Positions 12,030-25,100 of a stretch of 64,000 nt of DNA are shown here, in pieces. The stretch is from Malaya genurostris. Its lineage: Eukaryota > Arthropoda > Insecta > Diptera > Culicidae. Both the position numbers and the translations under genes were made by a program. The notes beneath the pieces were generated by a model, which saw only the letters and a program-made list of their open reading frames with translations, was not told where the DNA came from and made no database searches. The stretch covers positions 32,662,753 to 32,726,752 of the forward strand of contig NC_080571.1 in NCBI RefSeq assembly GCF_030247185.1, read 5' to 3'. Position 1 is the stretch's first letter, and the number at the start of each line of letters is the position of its first letter.

Positions 12030-13101
12030 ACAGATCGGCTGAAAAGTTCGTATCGTTTCTATGAGAGGGCGCCACTAGAATTAAATCCATACTATTTTCA
12101 AAAGATACGTGTATAAATTATAAATTTGAAAAAAGGAATTTCGTGTGTTGATGAAACACTACTTTTTGATGAAAAAAAGTGCCGCCGATACTACAAAATG
12201 GCTTGATGAGTGTTATCCAGACTCTGCACCGGGCGAAGCAACAATTCGTAAGTGGTTTGCGAAATTTCGTACTGGTCATATGAGCACCGGAGACGAAGAA
12301 CGCAGTGGACGTCCAAAAGAGGCGAATATTTGGATATGAGAAAGCTTTGTGCAAAATGGGTGCCGCGTGAGCTCACAATCGATCAAAAACAACAACGAAT
12401 TCATGATTCTGAGCAATGTTTGGAGCTGTTATATCGAAATAAAACCGATTTATTTTGTCGATATATAACAATGGACGAAACATGGCTCCATCACTTCACT
12501 CCGGAGTCCAATCGACAGTCAGCTGAGTGGACTGCACGCGATGAACCGAACCCAAAGCGTTGAAAGACTCAACAATCGGCCGGTAAGGTTATGGCGTCTG
12601 TATTCTGGGATTCGCATGGTATAATTTTAATCGACTACCTTGAAAAGGGAAATACCATCAACAGTGACTATTATATAGCGTTATTAGCGCGTTTGAAGGA
12701 CGAAATTTCATAAAAAAAACGGCCTCATTTGAAGAAGAAAAAAGTTTTGATTCATCAAGACAATGCATCGTATCACAAGTCGATGAAAACCATGCTGAAA
12801 TTGAACGAATTGGGCTCCACCGTATTCTCCAGATTTGGCCCCCAACGACTTTTTCCTGTTCTCAGACCTCAAGAGAATGCTCGCTGGTAAAAAATTTAAA
12901 AGCAATGAAGAGGTAATCGCTGAAACTTAGGCCTATTTTGAGGCAAAGGACAAATCAGACTACAAAAATGATATCGAAAAGTTGGAAGATCGCTATAATC
13001 GCTGTATCGCCTCTGATGACAATTATGTTGAATAATAAAAACGAATTTTGTCAAAAAATGAGTGTTTCTATTAAACGATACGAACTTTTCAGCCGAACTG
13101 A
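12030..13101 (+). mobile_element. mariner (DD34D) element, 1,072 bp, inserted in the hAT element
   Basis: TA dinucleotides flank it (12028-12029, 13102-13103). The terminal inverted repeats share CGGCTGAAAAGTTCGTATCG with only two differences across 29 bp. The length is below the usual ~1.3 kb because of an internal deletion in the transposase gene. This is the youngest layer of the nest by position. Confidence 0.9.
12124..13035 (+). pseudogene. mariner transposase (mellifera/cecropia-like), deleted and frameshifted
   Basis: Reads KKEFRVLMKHYFLMKKSAAD, a first helix-turn-helix block, and ERSGRPKEA; then a deletion skips to EYLDMRKLCAKWVPRELT. The first catalytic aspartate is in TMDETWLHH, the second in LIHQDNASYHKS, and the third lies in YSPDLAPNDFFLF, reached only after a frameshift. 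It ends RYNRCIASDDNYVE with stop at 13033-13035. In-frame stops occur after NPKR, after DEIS and near 12930, and the initiator ATG is lost. The motif spacing is DD34D. Non-functional. Confidence 0.85.
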
Positions 13102-14045
13102 TAGAGCCTGATACGACTCGCTATCTAAAACATTTTATGTTTTCCATTCTGAGTTTTGGTAAAATTTTTACTACTCATTCGGGTCGGGTACGGGTAAAAT
13201 TTTTTATTTTTTATCGGGTACGGGTAATTTTATTTTATTATTGATCGGGTACGGGTATTTTTTTTAAATTTTAATCGGATACGGGTCGGGTACGGATAAA
13301 TTTTTTTGCTGATCACTCGGGTACGGGTCGGGTTCGGGTATAAGAAATTCTATACCCGACCATCTCTAATTCAAACGTTCTTTAGCACGAAGAACATTTG
13401 ACTTCGAAGTGCCCACTTTTTTGGCCACATCCCGAACTGAAACCAGCTTCTTTTGCTCGAACGCAGGACCTTTTTTTTGACCCGTTTTCGGTTTATCCTC
13501 AAAGGTGTTATCCTCGCCGAACTTCCTGGTTGCATTTCGCACGGCTTTTTCACTTACTCCTTCCATTTTTGCTATCTTTCTCCGTGACAGTCCGCGTTCT
13601 GTGCACCATTTGTACACAATTTTTCGACGTTGTTCTGCAGAAAGTCCACGCATTTCGACACAAACTAATGAAAACGAATAAACAACTGCACAAGTGGTTA
13701 GAGAAGAGTATAAACAACAGCACGCAGCCATAAAAATTGACAGATTCTGAACCATTGCGAAATGGCAGCGGTTTTTGGTTGCGTCCATACTTTCTGGGAC
13801 AGTATTTAACCCAAGTAGCAATTACAACTTGTTACGGTTGGCATGTTTCACAATTGCTTTATATCGGTTATTTTTGTTAGATATGTTAGATCATTCAAGA
13901 AAAGTGCGCTTTTCGAATCGCATAATTGTTGCGAGAAGATTTAATAAATTCAGTACTAGAACAATGTTTGCTTCTTGGGAAGCAAACTTCAGTAACATTA
14001 TTTTTTAATCTTTGGGCCCCTCCCGAAATGAAATCCTGGGTACGG

Positions 14046-14372
14046 GCCAGAACACTTCTAACTTATGTTTACAACGACACCGACACCAACTTAATCAGTT
14101 ATTGTTAAGGAGCGAAACGTCGAAAAAATAAAAATAAATAGAGTACTTCATTTTTTATTAGACTCATGTCACTTGAACTAAAAATACTCATAACATTCAA
14201 ATGGTGCATAAAACGAAGAGTAATTCGATTATCAAATCGATTCCCCCAGATTAGAGAAGGTTGCATGATTTCACGTCCTATCTATGAGTTATTTCCATGT
14301 CTGCTGCACCCTTTTAGAGGTTTCCTCTGTATATCAATGAAATTATAACAAAAGTAGTGTTAGATATAATTT
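14046..14372. other. No gene recognised
   Basis: AT-rich sequence with no domain-bearing frame. Nothing further to report. Confidence 0.3.
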
Positions 14373-15000
14373 TTGTCTTTCTCATAAAGAAAGGTTACGC
14401 TATTATCATAGAGAACGTGTGTAAGAAATTAAACGGTTGTTTTGGAAAAGTGATCATCATATAGCAATTCGGCTTAACCGTTTTTAACGAACTTAGTTGC
14501 TAATAAAAGGTTCTAACTTCCCACATAAGGTAACTGAAATTCATTTGGATCCGATTTCCGGTTCTGGAATTACAGAGTAATATGCACCTTGTATGAATGC
14601 TTTTATAGTTATACAAGGTTCCTGAATTTTATCCGTAACAGATTTTCGGTTCCGCTATTACAGGGTAATGTGTGCTGAAATATGGAAACAATTTAACACA
14701 CTTTATTCGAATATGTCTCAACTGATTTTCACCATCTTAGACTGAACCAAAAATCCAGAAAAAACACGGATTTTTATTCAGATCCCACTTGCGGTTCCCG
14801 GAGGTGCAGTGTTTTTTTAGTAAAAATGTCAATTTCAACAGTATTCTTTTCATAAAAATTCATGCGTTGCGTAACGAATTCTATGAATTGAATAATAAAT
14901 TTTTCGAATATATCATATACCAACATGTATCACTATGACGAGACTAATAGAGTTTGAAAAAGGCATAACATTAACCAGCTCACTAGTCAAAAAAGGTTAC
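14373..15000 (+). repeat. Diverged copy of the GCCTTTCTCAT repeat family (family 1)
   Basis: It opens with GTCTTTCTCATAAAGAAAGG, a decayed form of the family-1 left end. Degenerate forms of the 329-bp monomer words follow (TTCATTTGGATCCGATTTCC, CCGGTTCTGGAATTACAGAG). The right end is not identifiable and the boundary is approximate. 15001-15536 holds nothing recognised. Confidence 0.55.
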
Positions 15001-16115
15001 TAATTCGAAAATGATCGCTTAATTGTATTCAGAATAGAGGTTTGAGCATATCTACAATCAAGTGTGTTGTCTTTTTCTACAAAATTGAATACGAAGAATG
15101 CTGGCCGATTCTACAATCTGTTGTAGAATTTCTGTACATTCGAGTTTTTGGCGTATTTACTGAATGCTTGGTACTCAAAAGTCAATCGTCAAGCCACTTA
15201 GAAAGTTATTCTGATGCATAACAATGATGGTGATGAAGATGATGCTAGTCTCACCTAATACCTTTAGGACTGGAATTGTGTAATTTTAAGGCAGAAAAGA
15301 ACATTTCTAAATCGACATAAACATTTCAATGAGTCTAAAAGCAAGTGATACAGTTTCTTTGTTTACATTCACTTCTATTGATAACGCATAAATGTCAGTG
15401 TTTACTTCTTAACTATTTGTATAGAGAAACATCAAGAATATTAATTTTCTTAAAAGATAATGAACGAACATTTGTATGATAAAGTAAAAAACGAAACAGC
15501 AAGTAAACGAAATAATGTTTTTGCTTTTAGGCTCATTTATAATGTCCAAATATCAATAATGGCTTCTTTAGCTTGATTTAATCTATACGAAACTGATGAG
15601 AATACAATGTAATAAAGTGAGATGCTTTCAAAGAAAATATTGGATGTAATGTTGAAATAATACCCATACCATAATACCCCAGAGATTCTCAATTGGGTTT
15701 TAATGCGGTGAGCAAGCTGGCCAGTCCAAAATATCAATTTTCTCGGACTTTAGCCACTTCATTGTTTCTGCACTTTTATGAATACTGGCGTTATCTTGCT
15801 GGAAAATGAGCTTTGACTTGTGTATTCTTTTAATTACTGGCAGCAGACTAGCTTTGAGGACATTTATGTAATCGGAACTTTTCATTTTGTGCGATACAAA
15901 TTGAAGTTCCAGCCTGCCGGTTGCACAGAGCGCACCCCAAACCATTACAGATCCACCGCCAAAATTTCTCTTTGAGAAATATCGTGGTTCCTTACGTAGA
16001 TCACGCCAATAACCGTTGAATCCGTCTGGTCCGTCTAAATTAAACTTTTTTTCATCCGAGAATATCACCTGTAATAGTTTAACACATTTGTTATTAAATA
16101 GTTTAAATGGGTTTG

Positions 16116-19100
16116 TTTTTGCCTTTCTCATATAGAAAGGTTATGCAATCACTTGAATAACCTACTAGTGAAAATTGGCCCGGAGGGCCAAGTGTCATAT
16201 ACCATTCGACTCAGTTTATCGAGCTGAGCAATGTCTGTGTGTGTGTGTGTGTCAAATAATCTCACTAGGTTTTCTCGGAGATGGCTGAACCGATTTTGAC
16301 AAACTAGGATTCAAATGAAAGGTCTCGTGGTCCCATACGGAATTTCTGAATTTCATCCAGATCCGACTTCCGGTTCCGGAATTATAGGGTAAAGTGTGTT
16401 CAATATTGTACACCGTCACTTAAATCGGCGAAGCAAAAAACGTGAAAATTTTTCTAAGCTGGTCTCAAAACTACACAAATCGATAGTCATTATCAGTAGG
16501 CAACTAAACAAATCGATTCCGGCTATCCTGGTTCCCGGTATCCGGTTCCGGAAGTACCAGAAATAGTGGTCATATGTACCAAAATGGATCTCACTCACTT
16601 TTCTCAGCGATGGTTTGACCGATTTCCACAAACTTAGATTCAAATGAAAGGTCTTCCGGTCCCATATGGAATTCCTAAATTTGATCCAGATCCGACGTCC
16701 GGTTCCGGAATTATAGGGTAAAGTGTGTTCAATATTGTACACCGTCACTTAAATCGGCGAAGCAAAAAACGTGAAAATTTTTCTAAGCTGGTCTCAAAAC
16801 TACACAAATCGATAGTCATTATCAGTAGGCAACTAAACAAATCGATTCCGGCTATCCTGGTTCCCGGTATCCGGTTCCGGAAGTACCAGAAATAGTGGTC
16901 ATATGTACCAAAATGGATCTCACTCACTTTTCTCAGCGATGGTTTGACCGATTTCCACAAACTTAGATTCTAATGAAAGGTCTTCCGGTCCCATATGGAA
17001 TTCCTAAATTTCATCCAGATCCAACGTCCGGTTCCGGAATTATAGGGTAAAGTGTGTTCAATATTGTACACCGTCACTTAAATCGGCGAAGCAAAAAACG
17101 TGAAAATTTTTCTAAGCTGGTCTCAAAACTACACAAATCGATAGTCATTATCAGTAGGCAACTAAACAAATCGATTCCGGCTATCCTGGTTCCCGGTATC
17201 CGGTTCCGGAAGTACCAGAAATAGTGGTCATATGTACCAAAATGGATCTCACTCACTTTTCTCAGCGATGGTTTGACCGATTTCCACAAACTTAGATTCA
17301 AATGAAAGGTCTTCCGGTCCCATATGGAATTCCTAAATTTGATCCAGATCCGACGTCCGGTTCCGGAATTATAGGGTAAAGTGTGTTCAATATTGTACAC
17401 CGTCACTTAAATCGGCGAAGCAAAAAACGTGAAAATTTTTCTAAGCTGGTCTCAAAACTACACAAATCGATAGTCATTATCAGTAGGCAACTAAACAAAT
17501 CGATTCCGGCTATCCTGGTTCCCGGTATCCGGTTCCGGAAGTACCAGAAATAGTGGTCATATGTACCAAAATGGATCTCACTCACTTTTCTCAGCGATGG
17601 TTTGACCGATTTCCACAAACTTAGATTCAAATGAAAGGTCTTCCGGTCCCATATGGAATTCCTAAATTTGATCCAGATCCGACGTCCGGTTCCGGAATTA
17701 TAGGGTAAAGTGTGTTCAATATTGTACACCGTCACTTAAATCGGCGAAGCAAAAAACGTGAAAATTTTTCTAAGCTGGTCTCAAAACTACACAAATCGAT
17801 AGTCATTATCAGTAGGCAACTAAACAAATCGATTCCGGCTATCCTGGTTCCCGGTATCCGGTTCCGGAAGTACCAGAAATAGTGGTCATATGTACCAAAA
17901 TGGATCTCACTCACTTTTCTCAGCGATGGTTTGACCGATTTCCACAAACTTAGATTCTAATGAAAGGTCTTCCGGTCCCATATGGAATTCCTAAATTTCA
18001 TCCAGATCCAACGTCCGGTTCCGGAATTATAGGGTAAAGTGTGTTCAATATTGTACACCGTCACTTAAATCGGCGAAGCAAAAAACGTGAAAATTTTTCT
18101 AAGCTGGTCTCAAAACTACACAAATCGATAGTCATTATCAGTAGGCAACTAAACAAATCGATTCCGGCTATCCTGGTTCCCGGTATCCGGTTCCGGAAGT
18201 ACCAGAAATAGTGGTCATATGTACCAAAATGGATCTCACTCACTTTTCTCAGCGATGGTTTGACCGATTTCCACAAACTTAGATTCAAATGAAAGGTCTC
18301 GTGGTCCCATACGGAATTCCTGAATTTCATCCAGATCCGACTTCCGGTTCCGGAATTATAGGGTAAAGTGTGTTCAATATTGTACACCGTCACTTAAATC
18401 GGCGAAGCAAAAAACGTGAAAATTTTTCTAAGCTGGTCTCAAAACTACACAAATCGATAGTCATTATCAGTTGGCAACTAAAAAAACCGATTCCGGCTAT
18501 CCTGGTTCCCGGTATCCGGTTCCGGAAGTACCAGAAATAGTGGTCATATGTACCAAAATGGATCTCACTCACTTTTCTCAGCGATGGTTTGACCGATTTC
18601 CACAAACTTAGATTCAAATGAAAGGTCTCGTGGTCCCATACAGAATTCCTGAATTTCATCCAGATCCGACTTCCGGTTCCGGAATTATAGGGTAAAGTGT
18701 GTTCAATATTGTACACCGTCACTTAAATCGGCGAAGCAAAAAACGTGAAAATTTTTCTAAGCTGGTCTCAAAACTACACAAATCGATAGTCATTATCAGT
18801 TGGCAACTAAACAAATCGATTCCGGCTATCCTGGTTCCCGGTATCCGGTTCCGGAAGTACCAGAAATAGTGGTCATATGTACCAAAATGGATCTCACTCA
18901 CTTTTCTCAGCGATGGTTTGACCGATTTCCACAAACTTAGATTCAAATGAAAGGTCTCGTGGTCCCATACGGAATTCCTGAATTTCATCCAGATCCGACT
19001 TCCGGTTCCGGAATTATAGGGTAAAGTGTGTTCAATATTGTACACCGTCACTTAAATCGGCGAAGCAAAAAACGTGAAAATTTTTCTAAGCTGGTCTCAA

Positions 19101-22100
19101 AACTACACAAATCGATAGAAATTATCAGTTGGCAACTAAAAAAACCGATTCCGGCTATCCTGGTTCCCGGTATCCGGTTCCGGAAGTACCAGAAATAGTG
19201 GTCATATGTACCAAAATGGATCTCACTCACTTTTCTCAGCGATGGTTTGACCGATTTCCACAAACTTAGATTCAAATGAAAGGTCTCGTGGTCCCATACG
19301 GAATTCCTGAATTTCATCCAGATCCGACTTCCGGTTCCGGAATTATAGGGTAAAGTGTGTTCAATATTGTACACCGTCACTTAAATCGGCGAAGCAAAAA
19401 ACGTGAAAATTTTTCTAAGCTGGTCTCAAAACTACACAAATCGATAGAAATTATCAGTTGGCAACTAAAAAAACCGATTCCGGCTATCCTGGTTCCCGGT
19501 ATCCGGTTCCGGAAGTACCAGAAATAGTGGTCATATGTACCAAAATGGATCTCACTCACTTTTCTCAGCGATGGTTTGACCGATTTCCACAAACTTAGAT
19601 TCAAATGAAAGGTCTTCCGGTCCCATATGGAATTCCTGAATTTCATCCAGATCCGACTTCCGGTTCCGGAATTATAGGGTAAAGTGTGTTCAATATTGTA
19701 CACCGTCACTTAAATCGGCGAAGCAAAAAACGTGAAAATTTTTCTAAACTGGTCTCAAAACTACACAAATCGATAGTCATTATCAGTAGGCAACTAAACA
19801 AATCGATTCCGGCTATCCTGGTTCCCGGTATCCGGTTCCGGAAGTACCAGAAATAGTGGTCATATGTACCAAAATGGATCTCACTCACTTTTCTCAGCGA
19901 TGGTTTGACCGATTTCCACAAACTTAGATTCTAATGAAAGGCCTCGTGGTCCCATACGGAATTCCTGAATTTCATCCAGATCCGACTTCCGGTTCCGGAA
20001 TTATAGGGTAAAGTGTGTTCAATATTGTACACCGTCACTTAAACCGGCGAAGCAAAAAACGTGAAAATTTTTCTAAGCTGGTCTCAAAACTACACAAATC
20101 GATAGTCATTATCAGTAGGCAACTAAACAAATCGATTCCGGCTATCCTGGTTCCCGGTATCCGGTTCCGGAAGTACCAGAAATAGTGGCCATATGTACCA
20201 AAATGGATCTCACTCACTTTTCTCAGCGATGGTTTGACCGATTTCCACAAACTTAGATTCAAATGAAAGGTCTCGTGGTCCCATACGGAATTCCTGAATT
20301 TCATCCAGATCCGACTTCCGGTTCCGGAATTATAGGGTAAAGTATGTTCAATATTGTACACCGTCACTTAAACCGGCGAGGCAAAAAACGTGAAAATTTT
20401 TCTAAACTGGTCTCAAAACTACACAAATCGATAGTCATTATCAGTAGGCAATCAAACAAACCGATTCCGGCTATCCTGGTTCCCGGTATCCGGTTCCGGA
20501 AGTACCAGAAATAGTGGTCATATGTACCAAAATGGATCTCACTCACTCTTCTCAGCGATGGTTTGACCGATTTCCACAAACTTAGATTCTAATGAAAGGC
20601 CTCGTGGTCCCATACGGAATTCCTGAATTTCATCCAGATCCGACGTCCGGTTCCGGAATTATAGGGTAAAGTGTGTTCAATATTGTACACCGTCACTTAA
20701 ATCGGCGAAGCAAAAAACGTGAAAATTTTTCTAAACTGGTCTCAAAACTACACAAATCGATAGTCATTATCAGTTGGCAACTAAAAAAACCGATTCCGGC
20801 TATCCTGGTTCCCGGTATCCGGTTCCGGAAGTACCAGAAATAGTGGTCATATGTACCAAAATGGATCTCACTCACTTTTCTCAGCGATGGTTTGACCGAT
20901 TTCCACAAACTTAGATTCAAATGAAAGGTCTCGTGGTCCCATACGGAATTCCTGAATTTCATCCAGATCCGACTTCCGGTTCCGGAATTATAGGGTAAAG
21001 TGTGTTCAATATTGTACACCGTCACTTAAACCGGCGAAGCAAAAAACGTGAAAATTTTTCTAAGCTGGTCTCAAAACTACACAAATCGATAGTCATTATC
21101 AGTAGGCAACTAAACAAATCGATTCCGGCTATCCTGGTTCCCGGTATCCGGTTCCGGAAGTACCAGAAATAGTGGTCATATGTACCAAAATGGATCTCAC
21201 TCACTTTTCTCAGCGATGGTTTGACCGATTTCCACAAACTTAAATTCAAATGAAAGGTCTTCCGGTCCCATATGGAATTCCTGAATTTCATCCAGATCCG
21301 ACGTCCGGTTCCGGAATTATAGGGTAAAGTGTGTTCAATATTGTACACCGTCACTTAAATCGGCGAAGCAAAAAACATGAAAATTTTTCTAAACTGGTCT
21401 CAAAACTACACAAATCGATAGTCATTATCAGTAGGCAACTAAACAAACTGATTCCGGCTATCCTGGTTCCCGGTATCCGGTTCCGGAAGTACCAGAAATA
21501 GTGGTCATATGTACCAAAATGGATCTCACTCACTTTTCTCAGCGATGGTTTGACCGATTTCCACAAACTTAGATTCAAATGAAAGGTCTCGTGGTCCCAT
21601 ACGGAATTCCTGAATTTCATCCAGATCCGACTTCCGGTTCCGGAATTATAGGGTAAAGTATGTTCAATATTGTACACCGTCACTTAAACCGGCGAAGCAA
21701 AAAACGTGAAAATTTTTCTAAACTGGTCTCAAAACTACACAAATCGATAGTCATTATCAGTAGGCAACTAAACAAACCGATTCCGGCTATCCTGGTTCCC
21801 GGTATCCGGTTCCGGAAGTACCAGAAATAGTGGTCATATGTACCAAAATGGATCTCACTCACTTTTCTCAGCGATGGTTTGACCGATTTCCACAAACTTA
21901 GATTCTAATGAAAGGCCTCGTGGTCCCATACGGAATTCCTGAATTTCATCCAGATCCGACTTCCGGTTCCGGAATTATAGGGTAAAGTGTGTTCAATATT
22001 GTACACCGTCACTTAAATCGGCGAAGCAAAAAACGTGAAAATTTTTCTAAGCTGGTCTCAAAACTACACAAATCGATAGTCATTATCAGTTGGCAACTAA

Positions 22101-25100
22101 ACAAATCGATTCCGGCTATCCTGGTTCCCGGTATCCGGTTCCGGAAGTACCAGAAATAGTGGTCATATGTACCAAAATGGATCTCACTCACTTTTCTCAG
22201 CGATGGTTTGACCGATTTCCACAAACTTAGATTCAAATGAAAGGTCTCGTGGTTCCATACAGAATTCCTGAATTTCATCCAGATCCGACTTCCGGTTCCG
22301 GTATGATAGGGTAAAGTATGTTCAATATTGTACACCGTCACTTAAACCGGCGAAGCAAAAAACGTGAAAATTTTTCTAAACTGGTCTCAAAACTACACAA
22401 ATCGATAGTCATTATCAGTAGGCAACTAAACAAACCGATTCCGGCTATCCTGGTTCCCGGTATCCGGTTCCGGAAGTACCAGAAATAGTGGTCATATGTA
22501 CCAAAATGGATCTCACTCACTTTTCTCAGCGATGGTTTGACCGATTTCCACAAACTTAGATTTTAATGAAAGGGCTCGTGGTCCCATACGGAATTCCTGA
22601 ATTTCATCCAGATCCGACTTCCGGTTCCGGAATTATAGGGTAAAGTGTGTTCAATATTGTACACCGTCACTTAAATCGGCGAAGCAAAAAACGTGAAAAT
22701 TTTTCTAAACTGGTCTCAAAACTACACAAATCGATAGTCATTATCAGTTGGCAACTAAAAAAACCGATTCCGGCTATCCTGGTTCCCGGTATCCGGTTCC
22801 GGAAGTACCAGAAATAGTGGTCATATGTACCAAAATGGATCTCACTCACTTTTCTCAGCGATGGTTTGACCGATTTCCACAAACTTAGATTCAAATGAAA
22901 GGTCTCGTGGTCCCATACGGAATTCCTGAATTTCATCCAGATCCGACTTCCGGTTCCGGAATTATAGGGTAAAGTGTGTTCAATATTGTACACCGTCACT
23001 TAAACCGGCGAAGCAAAAAACGTGAAAATTTTTCTAAGCTGGTCTCAAAACTACACAAATCGATAGTCATTATCAGTAGGCAACTAAACAAATCGATTCC
23101 GGCTATCCTGGTTCCCGGTATCCGGTTCCGGAAGTACCAGAAATAGTGGTCATATGTACCAAAATGGATCTCACTCACTTTTCTCAGCGATGGTTTGACC
23201 GATTTCCACAAACTTAAATTCAAATGAAAGGTCTTCCGGTCCCATATGGAATTCCTGAATTTCATCCAGATCCGACGTCCGGTTCCGGAATTATAGGGTA
23301 AAGTGTGTTCAATATTGTACACCGTCACTTAAATCGGCGAAGCAAAAAACATGAAAATTTTTCTAAACTGGTCTCAAAACTACACAAATCGATAGTCATT
23401 ATCAGTAGGCAACTAAACAAACTGATTCCGGCTATCCTGGTTCCCGGTATCCGGTTCCGGAAGTACCAGAAATAGTGGTCATATGTACCAAAATGGATCT
23501 CACTCACTTTTCTCAGCGATGGTTTGACCGATTTCCACAAACTTAGATTCAAATGAAAGGTCTCGTGGTCCCATACGGAATTCCTGAATTTCATCCAGAT
23601 CCGACTTCCGGTTCCGGAATTATAGGGTAAAGTATGTTCAATATTGTACACCGTCACTTAAACCGGCGAAGCAAAAAACGTGAAAATTTTTCTAAACTGG
23701 TCTCAAAACTACACAAATCGATAGTCATTATCAGTAGGCAACTAAACAAACCGATTCCGGCTATCCTGGTTCCCGGTATCCGGTTCCGGAAGTACCAGAA
23801 ATAGTGGTCATATGTACCAAAATGGATCTCACTCACTTTTCTCAGCGATGGTTTGACCGATTTCCACAAACTTAGATTCTAATGAAAGGCCTCGTGGTCC
23901 CATACGGAATTCCTGAATTTCATCCAGATCCGACTTCCGGTTCCGGAATTATAGGGTAAAGTGTGTTCAATATTGTACACCGTCACTTAAATCGGCGAAG
24001 CAAAAAACGTGAAAATTTTTCTAAGCTGGTCTCAAAACTACACAAATCGATAGTCATTATCAGTTGGCAACTAAACAAATCGATTCCGGCTATCCTGGTT
24101 CCCGGTATCCGGTTCCGGAAGTACCAGAAATAGTGGTCATTTGTACCAAAATGGATCTCACTCACTTTTCTCAGCGATGGTTTGACCGATTTCCACAAAC
24201 TTAGATTCAAATGAAAGGTCTCGTGGTTCCATACAGAATTCCTGAATTTCATCCAGATCCGACTTCCGGTTCCGGTATGATAGGGTAAAGTATGTTCAAT
24301 ATTGTACACCGTCACTTAAACCGGCGAAGCAAAAAACGTGAAAATTTTTCTAAACTGGTCTCAAAACTACACAAATCGATAGTCATTATCAGTAGGCAAC
24401 TAAACAAACCGATTCCGGCTATCCTGGTTCCCGGTATCCGGTTCCGGAAGTACCAGAAATAGTGGTCATATGTACCAAAATGGATCTCACTCACTTTTCT
24501 CAGCGATGGTTTGACCGATTTCCACAAACTTAGATTTTAATGAAAGGGCTCGTGGTCCCATACGGAATTCCTGAATTTCATCCAGATCCGACTTCCGGTT
24601 CCGGAATTATAGGGTAAAGTGTGTTCAATATTGTACACCGTCACTTAAATCGGCGAAGCAAAAAACGTGAAAATTTTTCTAAACTGGTCTCAAAACTACA
24701 CAAATCGATAGTCATTATCAGTTGGCAACTAAAAAAACCGATTCCGGCTATCCTGGTTCCCGGTATCCGGTTCCGGAAGTACCAGAAATAGTGGTCATAT
24801 GTACCAAAATGGATCTCACTCACTTTTCTCAGCGATGGTTTGACCGATTTCCACAAACTTAGATTCAAATGAAAGGTCTCGTGGTCCCATACGGAATTCC
24901 TGAATTTCATCCAGATCCGACTTCCGGTTCCGGAATTATAGGGTAAAGTGTGTTCAATATTGTACACCGTCACTTAAACCGGCGAAGCAAAAAACGTGAA
25001 AATTTTTCTAAGCTGGTCTCAAAACTACACAAATCGATAGTCATTATCAGTAGGCAACTAAACAAATCGATTCCGGCTATCCTGGTTCCCGGTATCCGGT

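Larger units (their letters stand above)
10830..13368 (+). mobile_element. hAT-type element with CGGGTACGGGT subterminal repeats, inside the DD37E transposase
   Basis: An exact 8-bp target duplication ATTCAAAC lies on both sides (10822-10829 and 13369-13376). The ends are inverted TAGAGATGGTCGGGT, a typical hAT terminus. Both subterminal regions (about 10855-11010 and 13180-13350) are packed with CGGGTACGGGT copies. Removing the element restores the DD37E reading frame across RLN/LNLRTYKKQK. No hAT transposase frame is recognisable inside, so it looks non-autonomous. It carries a mariner insertion. Strand is arbitrary. Confidence 0.9.
9112..13653 (-). pseudogene. DD37E Tc1-group transposase, broken and split by two insertions
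   Basis: A cut-and-paste DNA transposase. The N-terminal helix-turn-helix part starts MRGLSAEQRRKIVYKWC at 13653 and runs to the hAT insertion at 13376. The catalytic part resumes at 10829, with the first acidic residue in MIMEDETYVK, then the LPGPQHYT and VWQAICSCG blocks. The second catalytic motif (normally around LASCHY) survives as VVFLASCHY with its aspartate lost. Reading is then broken by the second element and resumes at 9371 with FVPKDMNPPNC and PIEEF, ending in the family's basic tail (KKVRLLVYNG, stop at 9112-9114). It also has an in-frame stop after YVKLE and further stops near 9200. It cannot make active enzyme. Family assignment rests on the motif order and the DETY spacing. 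Confidence 0.8.
8980..13802 (-). mobile_element. Tc1-group DD37E (ITmD37E-like) transposon, interrupted
   Basis: The ends carry an inverted ACTGTCCyAG-AAGTATGGACGCA motif (8981 onward and, reversed, ending near 13802). The body encodes one minus-strand transposase in three pieces. The interruptions are a second DD37E element (9374-10371) and a hAT element (10830-13368), so the original element was about 1.3 kb, the usual size for the group. The exact first base at the left end is uncertain because about 8 extra bases separate the motif from a TA. Confidence 0.75.
8776..14042. mobile_element. Possible outer element enclosing the nest (TACCCAG...CTGGGTA ends)
   Basis: CGTACCCAG at ~8776 and CTGGGTACG ending near 14042 are inverted, and each lies beside a CCCTCCCGAAAT block. 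A related single end (CTCAGGATTTCGTTTCGGGAGG) occurs near 50.49 kb. The DD37E transposon and everything inside it would then be a later insertion. The terminal inverted repeat is short and the inner blocks are not clearly inverted, so this is weak. Confidence 0.25.
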
